NCBI GenBank assembly: GCA_963575745.1
Contig: CAUYUJ010022515.1
Coordinates: 307,766-371,765 of the forward strand
Length of the DNA stretch: 64,000 nucleotides
Reading direction: 5' to 3'
DNA from: Prorocentrum cordatum
Taxonomy: Eukaryota > Sar > Dinophyceae > Prorocentrales > Prorocentraceae
In this document: one piece after another, positions 1 to 10,345 of the stretch
Layout: every line of letters starts with the position of its first letter
How positions within the stretch are numbered: the first letter of the stretch is position 1
Notes under the pieces: generated by a model
What the model saw: the letters and a program-made list of their open reading frames with translations, nothing else
What the model was told of the DNA's origin: nothing
Databases searched by the model: none
Position numbers and translations under genes: made by a program

Positions 1-137
1 CCCTGGTGTGCTCCGCCTACGGCCGCGCCCACCCGCAGGCGCAGGGGGAACGCCTGCTGTGGGCGGAGGTGTCGCCCGCGCGGGTGGCGTGAACAGGAGG
101 CCGCGTGGTGGTGCTCTTGCGGGAGAGAAAAATCAAA

Positions 138-270
138 TGATGGCGCTGATGACGTTCATGATGAGGGCGACGACGATGACGATGCTGTTGTTGATGGTGG
201 TGGTGATGATGATGATGGTGATGGTGATGGGGATGGTGACGATGATGGTGATGCTGATGCTGATGACGAA
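138..270. repeat. GAT/ATG trinucleotide tract
   Basis: Imperfect (GAT)n/(GGT)n run. It is open in several frames only because of its low complexity, so the short ORFs here are not genes. Confidence 0.85.
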
Positions 271-476
271 ATTGTTATTCTTCTCTCCCTGTTCGCTCCC
301 CCCCGCCCTTTCGCATTCCTCCGCCGCCGTAGCTGCTTGTGGATAAGATCAAGGATACCGCGTGCCTTACGCGCGAGATTAAGCGAGGGTTGGGGTCGTT
401 GCTTCGTCGCCGTCCCATCCTCATTTGTTTTTTTTTTCTCTCGTCCTATCATATCATCTTAACGGGTTTTTGAACA

Positions 477-1202
477 TTGGTATACACGTACGATAAATTG
501 ATCATAGGTGACGATACCCATATGTTGACATCACCATTACACCCACTGTCGCCAGAAATCAAATTCCTCTGGCGAGTGGCTGGCTATCAGCCGAAAACTC
601 TAATGATCTGTCGGACATGCAAGTGGCCGCAGTCTGTGATAGCAGTACGCTTGCTCCATGGGAGACCGTTCAATATCCGTCGAATATCCAACCTAATAGT
701 GCATTCGGCCATATCCTTCCAGGCGCTCCTATCATGTCGTTGTGTGCGCCATGACTCTTGTGTTCCGACGGAAGACAGCGAACTGCCGTTAGTTCAACCA
801 GCTAAGGGCGACATGGACCTGGATCACGAACGTTCGGCTATGCTGGAAGATAAAAGTCTGGATTTTGACATGTCGTCCATCAAGAGTAAGAAAACTTCGG
901 TCGCTCTCAGGCAACGCATGCAAGGGGCAGCGCGGGAGACACCTGAGGCCAAGCGTCCGAAGATGCTTGGGGACGTAAGCTTGGAACATGTTTTTCCCAT
1001 GCTGACCTGTGGCTGAGCAGCGGACCCAGTCGACGCACAGTGGGGCCCAGCAATGAATGCGATCCCAGAGATACCCCTGGACCCCAGCGTTGCCTGCGCG
1101 AAATCTAGCTCGGAGATCCGTGCCCAGATCGCCGCTGCCATCCAGTGCGCGCCAGATCGAGGAGCAGTCAAGGATCTTGTGGGTCGTCATCCGGCGGTCT
1201 TT
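477..1202 (+). pseudogene. Decayed Copia-like gag, N-terminal part
   Basis: The frame opens at 477 and is broken by TGA at 1014-1016. The same frame then continues to about 1202 with sensible protein-like sequence. The C-terminal half is acidic then basic (around TPEAKRPKMLGD), which resembles the TPAPRLKKQRNEDYEL stretch in the gag of the element at 47726. I infer a diverged relative of that element. No catalytic domain is visible. Neither end of this copy can be defined and no LTR was seen. Confidence 0.45.
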
Positions 1203-1305
1203 CGTTGACAATGGGTCGTTGGACCGGAGGGCCTCGATGTTGCCCGCTCGCCGAGAATAGGTGCCCGGAAAGGCACGCGGCATATAAGGTCCGCGTCGTC
1301 GACCC

Positions 1306-2259
1306 GTGCGCGGAGACTGCTCGCGCGTATGCCAATTTTGTAGTATTAGTTTGCTTTGCTCTGACTGCATCGACATAGAAGAACGCAGTTTTCCTCATCT
1401 TGCTCGTTTAGAATGGCAGCGGGCAGAGGCAGAGCAACGGCAAGCCAATGAAAAGACACTTCGCGAGGTGCTGGCTGCGCAAGTTCGTGTGGTTAAGGTT
1501 CAGAGAGATGAACAAATCGTGAGGGGTCATAGCGAGGAACCAACTCTTCTGCGCGCGACGCAACAAGCACATTTAGGTCAACAGGCGGCGCAGGAAACAG
1601 CTCTGTTGATTCGGACGGAAGCGGAGACATAAAGGAAGGAGCTGGATGAGCTACCAGAGCAGAAGGTAGCAGAAATTGGAAACCGAGAAGCGGGGGGCAC
1701 GGCTACAATGGAAGCACCTATGCATCAGCTTCTGCAAGAGGTGGAGATGGAGGCAAGAGGTTTTCATCGGTCAGCGGAGGAAACGATGCGTGCGAGGGCC
1801 GAACAGTCGGCCGCCCTTGTCCATCGGACAAATATAGAGACAATGGCGATCGCGCAACATGCGGACTTTCGAGAGCACGCCGCTACTGATGAGGCAACGC
1901 AGATGAAAACAGACATGCGTACGATTGTTGAGGACCTTGCCAGGCAGAGAGAGGCACGCGATGAGTTGATTGCTCTTCGGGAATCTAATGACACCGCCAA
2001 ATCAAGCGGTGGCGCGGTGACGTCTGCGCCGCGGACTCAGCCCGCAGGGCAGGCTGACCCCGCGACGGTCCCACTCGCTGCCAAGGCGCGAAGGAGAGCT
2101 AGTTCATCGGGTAGCGGTAGGTCGAGTGGACTGGCGTTCGGGACTCAGCCTTCGACGCCAGAAAGCTCAACGAGCCAGGCCCCGGAGAGGAAGCCGCAGC
2201 TGCGCGTCGATGCAGCCCCTGGAGATGCACAAATGTTGATTTGTACGCCAAAAATGTAG
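1306..2259 (+). pseudogene. Decayed Copia-like gag, zinc-finger and coiled-coil part
   Basis: Two frames (1306-1632 and 1708-2259) separated by stops. The first starts with CQFCSISLLCSDC, a C-x2-C-x5-C-x2-C finger with exactly the spacing of CHKCNVQRRCAEC near 49090. Both fingers lead into long Ala/Glu/Arg-rich heptad-like sequence. The second frame carries the rest of the coiled coil and a Ser/Thr/Pro-rich tail. Identical finger spacing plus the same order of segments shows this is the same gag type as in the right-hand element. Function is presumably structural, as a nucleoprotein component. It is non-functional as it stands. Confidence 0.6.
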
Positions 2260-2803
2260 GGAAGTACACTTGTGCCCAACGTGCCTTGCCGCGCTGCGAT
2301 GCCCGCATGGACTCCGCGACAAATCGGCGCGAATGACGCGCCCGGGACAAGTCGGAAGCCTAAGCGGGAACTGCCCGACAACGTCGGCGGGGGGGGGCGT
2401 CGGCGTCCTCAGCGATGGGAAGAGCAGGCGCTCAGAGCCAATCTGTTTCACAAGCAAGAGAGCATTCTCATGGATATACGCAAGGAACGAGAGGAACTCG
2501 AGAAAGCGAAGGGATATGATATCAAGGAAGACAAGACGGAACTCTCTGTTTTAACAGACGTTGGTTCTACTTCGGAAGAATAATTTGCGCAACGTTTTCG
2601 AAAAAAGAAGGAACATACTCCGACGTTTTCCGAAGTTCTCAAGCCGCCCGAAGACCCCTTGCCTGATTCGCCTGGCGATCCTGAGGGGCCGCCCGACCAG
2701 CTGCCGCCTGCTGACGGCTCAGCCAGAGGTGGAGGCGGCGGGGGACTGCCCCCCCCCGCCGCCTCCACCTCTGGGAAGGCTTCGGGGATGTTTGGAAATA
2801 AGT
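2255..2803 (+). pseudogene. Decayed Copia-like gag, second finger and acidic hinge
   Basis: A Cys cluster (KCREVHLCPTC then RCPHG, about 2252-2311) sits where the intact relative has its second finger (CAACFRPRADNCVGCG near 49945). The frame then shifts to the one containing ILMDIRKEREELEKAKGYD and meets TAA at 2581-2583. It continues in frame as a Pro/Gly-rich hinge to about 2800. A GGCT-C-AGCC hairpin core lies at 2715-2725. This is the downstream end of the recognisable gag remnant. Confidence 0.45.
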
Positions 2804-3149
2804 AGGGAAGTCTTCGGATATCAAGTTAATGCCGATGCCCGACGCGACCGGGCTCAGTGAGTGGAAACTCCATGCAGCGAGGGTGATATTGTCGGCGCCA
2901 TCTGACTCGGATCACCCATGCGGTAGATCCGACAATATTCAAAACTTCTACGAAACTCAGGGAACTACGGAAGCGTTGATATGATGATTGCTTCGGACCT
3001 CACGGAGACACTTTCCCAGATGGGACAGAAGAAGGATCTCCCGCCTCCACATATTCATCTCATCGCGCAGACTTCGCGCATGGGGCATGACGCGCGAAGT
3101 GAGTCCCGCTTGCTCACGGGACGCGAGCTTATGCGCCAGGGAAGAGGGG
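2804..3149. other. No gene seen
   Basis: Mixed-composition sequence without a credible ORF or repeat that I could recognise. Confidence 0.5.
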
Positions 3150-3440
3150 GTGCGCCCTCCCTCCCTCCCTCCCTCCCCCTCCCCTCTTCCTCCCATTCCC
3201 ACTACTCCTCCCCCATCCTCCCTCTTCCCCCCTCCCTCCTTCCCACATCTCCCCCGCCTGCCCCTCCCTCCCTCCCCCATACCCCTCCCCGCTCCTCCCA
3301 ACTTCCTCCCCTCTCCCCACTCCTCCCCGCTCCTCCGCATTCCTCTCTCCCCCATGCCTCCCCCATATCCCTCCCACCTGCCCCGCTGCTCCCCCGCCCC
3401 CCTCCTCCCCTCCTCCGCCCCCTCCCTCCCACCTTCAGGC
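3150..3440. repeat. C-rich CCCTCC minisatellite
   Basis: Pyrimidine-rich tract of CCCTCC/CTCCCC variants. The long ORFs read across it on both strands are low-complexity artefacts. Confidence 0.85.
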
Positions 3441-3578
3441 CCAGCCCGGGGCTCTGACCAAGCCGTGCAGTCTTCCGGTGCCCCAGGCCAGGCGCGAGCC
3501 GCTCTGCCGCGATCTGCTCCCGAAGCGCTGCGCGACACGTCTCTTGCACCACTTCGGCCATCCTCCGATCTGTTCCTT

Positions 3579-3744
3579 ATCTCAGGAGGGAAAGAAACAC
3601 ACCGACACAACTAATCGACGACTCCCAGGAAAATAGGGGAAAATATGGGAAGTGGGGGGAAGACAAAAACCCAGAAAATACGAGAAAACATCTGAGATCC
3701 TGTTATTTGTGTGAATTTATTTGTGTGTCCCAGGGCCCCTTCAC
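3579..3744 (+). repeat. Dispersed repeat R1, copy 1
   Basis: Begins near AGGGAAAGAAACACAC, passes through GAAGACAAAAACCCAG, and ends in GTGTCCCAGGGCCCCTTCA. A close copy is at 4753-4930 and a shorter diverged copy is at 34712-34850, all in the same orientation. Confidence 0.75.
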
Positions 3745-4752
3745 TATCCGCGGGCTCGGAGCTCCCGACCCCTTCCCTGGGGCCAGCTTGTTCGGCCGGG
3801 ATCCATGCCTGACGGTCCTGAAAAGAGGGCCCCAGGCCTCGACTCTGGATCCGAAGCCGAGGAAAAACGCTGGGACTGGAGAGATCAGATCGCCGGAGAT
3901 CGGGGACAGCATGGTGGCGGGCATCCCAGAACTCTCCTCCCCCCCTCCCCCCGGAGGCAGGGGGAAGCGGCGCCGCCACCGCCGCCGCTGCGGGCCACGC
4001 TCGAGCCGGGGGGCCCACCGTGCTTCCCCGGGGCCGAAGGCCGGCGAGCGTGCCCCGAGCGGGGCGCCGCGGAACAGGGGGGGGGACCACACCACCAGGA
4101 GGATCCCCCTGGGCTCCCAGACCTCCGACGATGTTTCTTGTTTCGTTGTCTTGCAGTCCTGGCGCCTTCTTCATCTCGAGGGGCCGCTATCGGGCTGCGG
4201 GGGCCATCAGACACGGATCCTTGACCAAAATGCCCCCGGGGAACGGGCCAGGGCCTCCTTGGGGCCGCACATTGGACACATCACATCCTCGGATGCCTGG
4301 GCTCCCCACGACGGTGATGGTGGTGGTGGTGGTGGTGGTGGTGGTGGTGGTGCAGATTTCCTCGTTGCGCTTGCCTCCTGGCCTCCTTCCTATTGCGCCT
4401 TGCCGCGCGCGCCCGTGCTCCCGGCGGGGACTGCCCGGCGGGGACTGCCCGCCCCCTGCTGAACAAAGATCACGCCAGGGGCGGCGGGAGCCCGTCGCCC
4501 GCCTGCCTCTTCGCCCACCTCCAAGACATCCCGAGGCTGTCTTTTTCTCGATGCGCGGCCCCATGGAAGGTCCCGACCCCTGCCCCTTCGGGGAAGGTAC
4601 CCCAATGTTCTTCTCGCTTGTCGGGTGTTCTCGTGCATCCTGGGGGAGGGTACCCTCGGATTGATTTTGAGGCTTGGGGTGCTTTGGCCGGCGGAGGGCC
4701 TCATGTTCTTGAGGGATACTCTTCTGTCTCAGGTCCGACTGCAGCCCTTCGC
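3745..4752. other. GC-rich spacer with a GGT tract
   Basis: No coding signature seen. A (GGT)n microsatellite occupies about 4314-4352. The long open frames in this span and on its minus strand are GC-driven. Confidence 0.6.
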
Positions 4753-4930
4753 CCTGGATCCGCTCTTTCAGAAGGGAAAAAACACAGACACAACTAGTCG
4801 TCGACTCCCGGGACAATATGGGAAAATATGGGAAGTGGGGGGGAAGACGAAGACCCAGAAAATAAGGGAAAATATTGGGAAATCCTATTATTTGTGTGTA
4901 TTTACTTGTGTGTCCCAGGGCCCCTTCACT
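4753..4930 (+). repeat. Dispersed repeat R1, copy 2
   Basis: Near-match to the copy at 3579: same AAAACACAGACACAACTA-type start, the GAAGACGAAGACCCAG block, and the CAGGGCCCCTTCA end. The two copies lie about 1.17 kb apart in direct orientation. Confidence 0.75.
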
Positions 4931-5814
4931 CTCGATGGCCGCGATCGCGGAGGCACGCCCAGCCTGCCGAGAACACCCCGTCGGAGAGCTGGCCTCGCCG
5001 CCCGCCTCCGATCGCCCCGCCTCCGCCCCCGCCCCGCCTCCGCCCCTCTCGGGTCGCCCGCCTCCCCGCCCTCGGCTCGCCCCGCCCCCCCTCCCCGCCC
5101 CCTCGCCTCCTCGCCTCGCCTCCTCGCCCCCTCGCCTCCTCGCCTCCTCGCCTCCTCGGCTCGCCCTGCCCCGCCTCGCCCTCCTCGCCTCCTCGCCTCC
5201 GCTCGCCCCCTCGAACACCACTCGGCTCGCGGGAGGGCGGCGGCAGCCGTGGCGGGAGGCGGCGGGAGGCCGCAGGGCGGGGGCAGGGCGGCGAGCACGG
5301 CGGCCGCCCGCCCAGGATCTCTCCTGCGACGTGTGTGCTTCCCGTCGGCGGCTTGTCTGGAAGGGTGCTGCGGAACGCATCCTCGAGCCCTCGAGCCTCG
5401 ATGCGCTCCTCGAGCCTTCGAGCCTTCGAGCCCTGGGACGTCCCCGAGACGTCCTGGCGGCTGAGCTTCTGCGAGCCGGGAGTTTTCCCTCCACTTCGGG
5501 CCCCCGGGGCCTTCGCAACTCGATCCGGCTCGAGAGACGACGCAGAAGCATGGGGTCTGGTTTTTGTTCGTGATGTCGCGCGTGTATTACAGCGTCAGAT
5601 CTCAGGTGTCGTCGAAGCCGACGCCGGCGCCCCGTCGCCCCGAGGGGGGGGGCCGGGGCCCCGGAGCTCAGTGCCCCACCGTGGCCCCCAGCAGTGGCGT
5701 CCCCGTATCGTGGCCCCCCAACACCGTGGCCTAATTCGGATGTCGCCAAATTCGGGGAGGCGAAATGATGGGCCTGTTTTCCACCACCACCACCATAAGT
5801 TGGGGGGGGAAGGG
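4931..5814. other. GC-rich spacer with CTCG minisatellite
   Basis: About 5080-5215 is a CCTCG/CTCCTCGCC minisatellite. The remainder is very GC-rich without a recognisable gene. Confidence 0.6.
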
Positions 5815-5866
5815 GGTCCTCCTCCTTTTCCTCCTCCTCCTCCTCCACCTCCTCCTCCTCCTCCTC
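5815..5866. repeat. CTC-rich pyrimidine tract before LINE-A
   Basis: A (CTC)n-rich tract abuts the spliced leader at 5867. A similar tract precedes LINE-B at 17515-17590, so the arrangement is shared by two elements. Confidence 0.8.
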
Positions 5867-5888
5867 TCCGTAGCCATTTTGGCTCAAG
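5867..5888 (+). other. Genomic dinoflagellate spliced leader (DinoSL)
   Basis: All 22 positions match the DinoSL consensus (D)CCGTAGCC...GGCTCAAG. The leader is normally added to mRNAs by trans-splicing, so a genomic copy ahead of an ORF marks reverse-transcribed mature mRNA. Here it lies 171 nt upstream of the first in-frame ATG of LINE-A. No splice-donor GT follows it (next bases GCTCTT), so it does not look like an SL RNA gene. Confidence 0.9.
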
Positions 5889-6059
5889 GCTCTTTTAGAA
5901 CCCGCTTGGGCTTTAAGGGGGCTGAGAGCCCCGCAGCTTGGACTCAAAGCCCCCGTGCTCTTCAGCAATCATTTCACGTCCGCTTGGGTCAGCCTGCCAA
6001 GGCGTCCGAGGCTTGTGCGCTCGTCCTACGAAGCCCTGCGATGGCCATCAGTGCCCGCC

Positions 6060-7259
6060 ATGGCGCCAGCTCCGTGGTGGAAGCAGCCTCCCCAGTCCGC
6101 AGGTGGTGCAGATTGGGGGGGTCGGGCAGACTCCTGGTCTGTCGCGGCAGCGGGTAACAAGGCGGGCAAATCTAAGAAGAAAAACTCCCCCTACACACTG
6201 TGCACTTGCGGCCATTGGAGTTATGACCGTCTTCTTGCACGTCGCCTCTACTGTGTTGGGTGTGGTGAGCCTTTGCAGCCAGGCTCGGGCGCGCGAGGCG
6301 CTGCCGCTGGAGGTCCCTGCGGGGTCGGCAATGGTCAAGGATCTCCTGTGGTCGTCGTCGAGGACGCCAGCGCGGTGGCCATCAGGAAGGCTGCTGGTCT
6401 CCTCCCCCCAGACGAAGCTACTGCGCTGCTCAAGGATACTGGAGTCGAGTCGGTTCCTCCGAAGGCGCCCGAGTTGCCGGCCTTGCCGGAGTCGGAAATC
6501 ACGGCTGCGGAGGCTGCCAAGCGCTGGGCCAACAAGGCGCTCGACAAGGCCTTGCACGAGCAGCTCAAGGCGGAGCAGTACCTCCAGGAGGCCCAGCAGA
6601 AGGTCGACGAATGTCTCCGCAAGGAGCGGCAGGCTCAGCGTGACCTGGAGGAGGCCACCAAGCGCCACGCCAAGAAGGTGCTCCCTGCAGGCATTGAGGA
6701 GAAGGCGCCTACCGCCTCGAGCAAGTCGGTGGTCCACATCGAAGCCTTGCTCGCTGACCCCGAGTCCTTGGAGCTCGATGTTGGGGAGGCGGTGGACCTC
6801 TCTGGCCCAGAGTTCTCGGATCATGACCGCGAGCAGTTCGAGAGTTGGGTCACCTCGCACAAGCAGAACCGCGCCAAACTCCTCAAGCAGGCCTTCGAGA
6901 GCATCCAAGAGGAGGCCAGGAAGGCCCAAGCATAATATAATAAGCAGACTGAGATGTTATCTAAGAAGCGTAAGGTCGGAGAGGCAGGCGAGGCTGCCCC
7001 ACCGGCTGCCCCTGCTGCGCCAGCCTCCTCTGGGCAGGCAGCGGCAGGCGGCGGACGCGCCCCTGCGGCGGGCGCCCCAGCGGCGTCGCAGGAGAGTGCG
7101 GGCGAGGCGCGCAGAGTGCCGGTGCCAGCCTCTGGTGATGAGGGCCTTGACGAGATGCAGAAGCGCAAGGCCGCTGCACTTGAGGCTGCCAAGGCCAGGG
7201 CGGCCAGTGCTGAGGCCAAAATCGAAGGAGCTGCTGCTGCCAAAGGGGCCTGTTCCTGA
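6060..7259 (+). pseudogene. LINE-A ORF1 (zinc ribbon, coiled coil, NLS)
   Basis: ATG at 6060 is the first in this frame after the spliced leader. A ribbon-like Cys/His motif follows (CTCGHW, then CVGCG). Next comes an Ala/Glu/Lys/Gln-rich predicted coiled coil (about residues 155-215). TAA at 6933-6935 interrupts the frame. The same frame then continues through SKKRKVGE, a monopartite nuclear-localisation-like motif, and an Ala/Pro-rich tail to 7259. LINE ORF1 proteins bind element RNA, and the visible motifs are compatible with this. The stop could come from CAA by one C-to-T change. ORF2 follows within 20 bases. Confidence 0.7.
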
Positions 7260-7276
7260 CGGGCTTGCCCTCGTCT

Positions 7277-9940
7277 ATGGCAAACATCAGTGCTTGGGGT
7301 CCCCAGGCTGAGAAGTGGTTGAAGGAATGTCGAGCAGACATCGTGGTGTTCGTGGAGACGCGCACTCGTGACTCCAAATTTCGTGACATGCTCAAGTGCG
7401 TGGGCAAACTAGGCTGGCGCTCGGTTGGCGGAGAGGCCGACACCACGGAAGCTGACGACTCCAGTGCAGGAGTTCTGATTTTGGCCAAGAAGAACCTTGG
7501 GCTGTCTTCTCTGTTCTTGGAGGCCTCGGGCCGTTGGCGCTCCAGCAAGTGTGCGAGGTGGTGTGTCGCCACGGTCAGGCTCAAGCATGTGGCCCTGACG
7601 ATCGCCCCCATCTACTTGATCTCAGGTGTGAGGTCTACATGTGTGTCCCGCAACCTTAGCCTCTTGTCCGAGATTGGCTCCAGGCTCTCGCAGGTTGCGG
7701 GGCCGCTTCTGCTGGTGGGCGACTGGCAGATGGAAATTTCCGACCTCGCGTCCACGGGCTTCATGAAGGAGCTCGGGTTGGTCGAGGTGCCCAGCCCAGA
7801 CGTCTCTGTAACATGCACTGGGGGGCGAGGAGCCGCGAGTAAGATCGACTTTTCCCTCGTGAATGCGGGCTTCGCCCAGGCTGTCAAGTTCGTCGGCGTG
7901 GACCAGAGTGCTCATTGGGGCACGCACTTGGCGCTGCAGTATTGGATTGCATCGCGTCCTCGATCCATTCATGGCTGGAAGCTGGTTGCCCCCCGTGCCC
8001 TGGACGTCGCGGCCAGGCCCGACAGTATTATCGACTTGGGCTGGGACGACGCGCGGGGGCAGGCCAGGCTTCTGCGGTGTGAGAGGCTGGCCCGTTGTCA
8101 GTCAAATTTTAAGGCTGCCAGAGATGCCCTGGCACAGCGCGACACTCCGAAGGTATCCTTGCAGCTCGGCCAAGAGCTCAGCGAATGGGCCTCGGCGCTT
8201 GAGCTAGTGCATTGTGGGGGAAAGGGCATCCCAGGCGCTGATTGGGAACGGTACCTCGGCCGTTGTCAGCAGCCTCGCATCCGTTGGATGCCGATCGTTC
8301 CCAAGAGTTCCGAAGGGCCCCCTCTGGCCGACCGGCGCGCGCGTTTCTGGGCGGCTGTTTCAGCCCAGCTTCTTCATTTAATGCGGCTGATCGATCCCGA
8401 TTGTGATCCCAATGAAGCGGCTGCCCCCCTTCAGAAGCATTCTGGCCAGTTTTGGGCTCTGGCGAAGGGGCTTCGTGACCTGACCCCTCCGAGGCTCTCG
8501 ATCCGGGGGGCGCTGGGGAGGCGGCCGCCTTGGGAAGGTGGGCCACGCGGCCCACATCTATCTCTACCCTGGACCCTCCGAGTTTTCAGCAACTCCAGGA
8601 GGGCGCCCAGGAGCGGGCCAATAAGGCGGCCAGGCGAGCCGCCTTCGGAAGCGCGGGCCCGTTGGAAAGTCTGGCTGTCTGAGGCCCTTGCGGGGTCAGC
8701 GCCGGCGGCGCATAGGCTGCTCAAGCCCAACGTGGGCCCCGAGGTGCCGAAAACGGAACCCATTTTTCAAGGTCACCCGGCTACCGCGGCCAGCGAGATG
8801 CTGGAAGTCGAGTCGGAGGCCTGGGGCAAGATTTGGAGTAGGCACTCTCGGAAGGAGGCTTTGGAAGCTTTGGCTACCTGGAGGGTAGCGGCTCGAGCGT
8901 CTCCTTTGTCCGACCCCATTTCGTCCCAGCAGGTGTTAGCAGCTCTTAAGACGATGCCTGACCGTCGCGGCGAGGGAGCCGATGGGATGCCGCCGCGTCT
9001 GGTCAAGGATGCGCCTCCTGAGGCTATTGCTGCCTTGGCCAGCCTTCTGACTAGAATCGAGCATGAAGTGACTTTATCCTTTCAGGAACTGTTTGATCTT
9101 ATCGCCCTCCTGGACAAGGAGGACGGAGGCCTGCGCCCGATTGCCCTCCTTGATTTGTGTTACGTGATTCTGCGTAGGATTCGCAAGCCTGTGATTGGAG
9201 CTTGGGATCACGAAGCCCACGGGTCCTGGGGCAAGACTGTGGGCTCGTCGGCCGAACATGCGGGCTGGCTCGATGAACTGGAGACCGAGTTGGCTCTTCT
9301 AGGAGGTTTCTGTATTGCCGGGGGCTTGCTTGCTATGCGCAAGTTCTATGACCTGGTCTGTTTGCCTGACCTCGCCCAAGCTTCTCGCGACCTCCACTAT
9401 CCTCTCTGCCTCCTCGTCCTGGCCCTGGATGTGTATCTTGGGCCCAGGATGTTGACGCTCCAGCAGCAGGTCCACCCAGGACTTCTTCCTGGGGGTGGGA
9501 TCTTGGCGGGGTGTGGCCAGGCGGTCTCCCAGGCCCCGTCGTATTTATATGAGCCTTTGGAGGCTACTAACAAGTCGGCTCCGGGGCTCAGGCTTCGGGA
9601 ATGGGTGGGCGACATCTCTTTCCGCCTCCATGGTTCGGAATATTCCGTTGGTATTTCTTTTCCGATAGTCTTGCGTGCTCTTCTTCAGGGCCTTCGCAGA
9701 CGTAAGTGTGTTCTAGCGCTCCCGAAGTGCTATTTGATGGCCTCCTCGGCCAGCCTCCGCCGCAAGCTAGCCGGCTGGGCGGGGGAAGCTGGGGGAGAAA
9801 CTCCTCAGCTAGGCCAGGCCACCGCGGCCCGAGATTTGGGCCGCGACACGACCATGGGCGCCTCCAGGTCGGTCAAGGTTAGGAAAGCCCGATGTTTGAA
9901 GGGCAGGCGTGCGGCTCTCAAGATTTGCTGGTCTAGTTAG
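7277..9940 (+). pseudogene. LINE-A ORF2: EEP endonuclease plus reverse transcriptase
   Basis: I take ATG 7277 (MANISAWG) as start, although the frame is open slightly further upstream. The EEP/APE-type endonuclease has N in ANISAWG, E in FVETRT, LVGDWQM for the GDxN motif, SKIDFSLV, and AHWGTHLAL near the usual SDH. RT follows from about 8930: GLRPIALLDLCY, RKFYDLV (motif A region), GLLPGGGILAGCGQA (motif B-like), and WVGDISF at the site of the catalytic xxDD. One Asp of DD is Gly, and the motif A Asp also seems absent, so RT is probably inactive. The frame ends with TAG at 9938-9940, before the thumb and RNase H. Confidence 0.8.
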
Positions 9941-10345
9941 GACCTCTCCTAAGTCCTCGAAGCTGTACCTTTTCAACGCTTTTCCGAAAGCTGTCTGGGC
10001 CCCTGAAGTCCATGGGCCGGCACCCAGCATGGCCAAGCAGCTCCGTGGACAGGCGCGGCTGAGCAGTAAGTGCCCGCAGAGAGGCTCTTGCGCCACCACG
10101 GCTATTCGAATCAGTCTGGGCTCTAGCCGTGACCCTGCTATAATGTGCATCAGGCGTCTCGTCGGAGCTTGGTTCGCTAGAGTTTTTCGGTCCCCTGAGC
10201 TAGTTGCACGTATCGATGCGGTGTGGTCGGAATCTCTCGAGCGTGTGAAAAAAAGACTGGAATTTAGTTCGGGGGCCCCTAGGTGCTTTTCAAGCCTCAA
10301 TTTTGGACCTCGGCTGGAGCTGCCCGTCGATCACGAGCTTGGTGG
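9909..10345 (+). pseudogene. LINE-A ORF2 connection segment, shifted frame
   Basis: A different frame from 9909 reads GLVRTSPKSSKLYLFNAF and a basic, aliphatic segment to about 10345. It links the RT (frame 2) to the RNase H (frame 1). I read this as the RT thumb/connection region displaced by two indels. The short overlaps with the neighbouring frames bracket where the shifts lie (9909-9940 and about 10303-10345). Confidence 0.6.

Noticed and set aside
5867-5888. SL RNA gene instead of an SL relic
   Set aside because: No GT donor directly after the leader and no snRNA-like tail; a LINE ORF1 follows.
4187-5968. 593-codon open frame on the minus strand
   Set aside because: GC-rich, compositionally biased, runs across two R1 repeats and the spliced leader; no domain.
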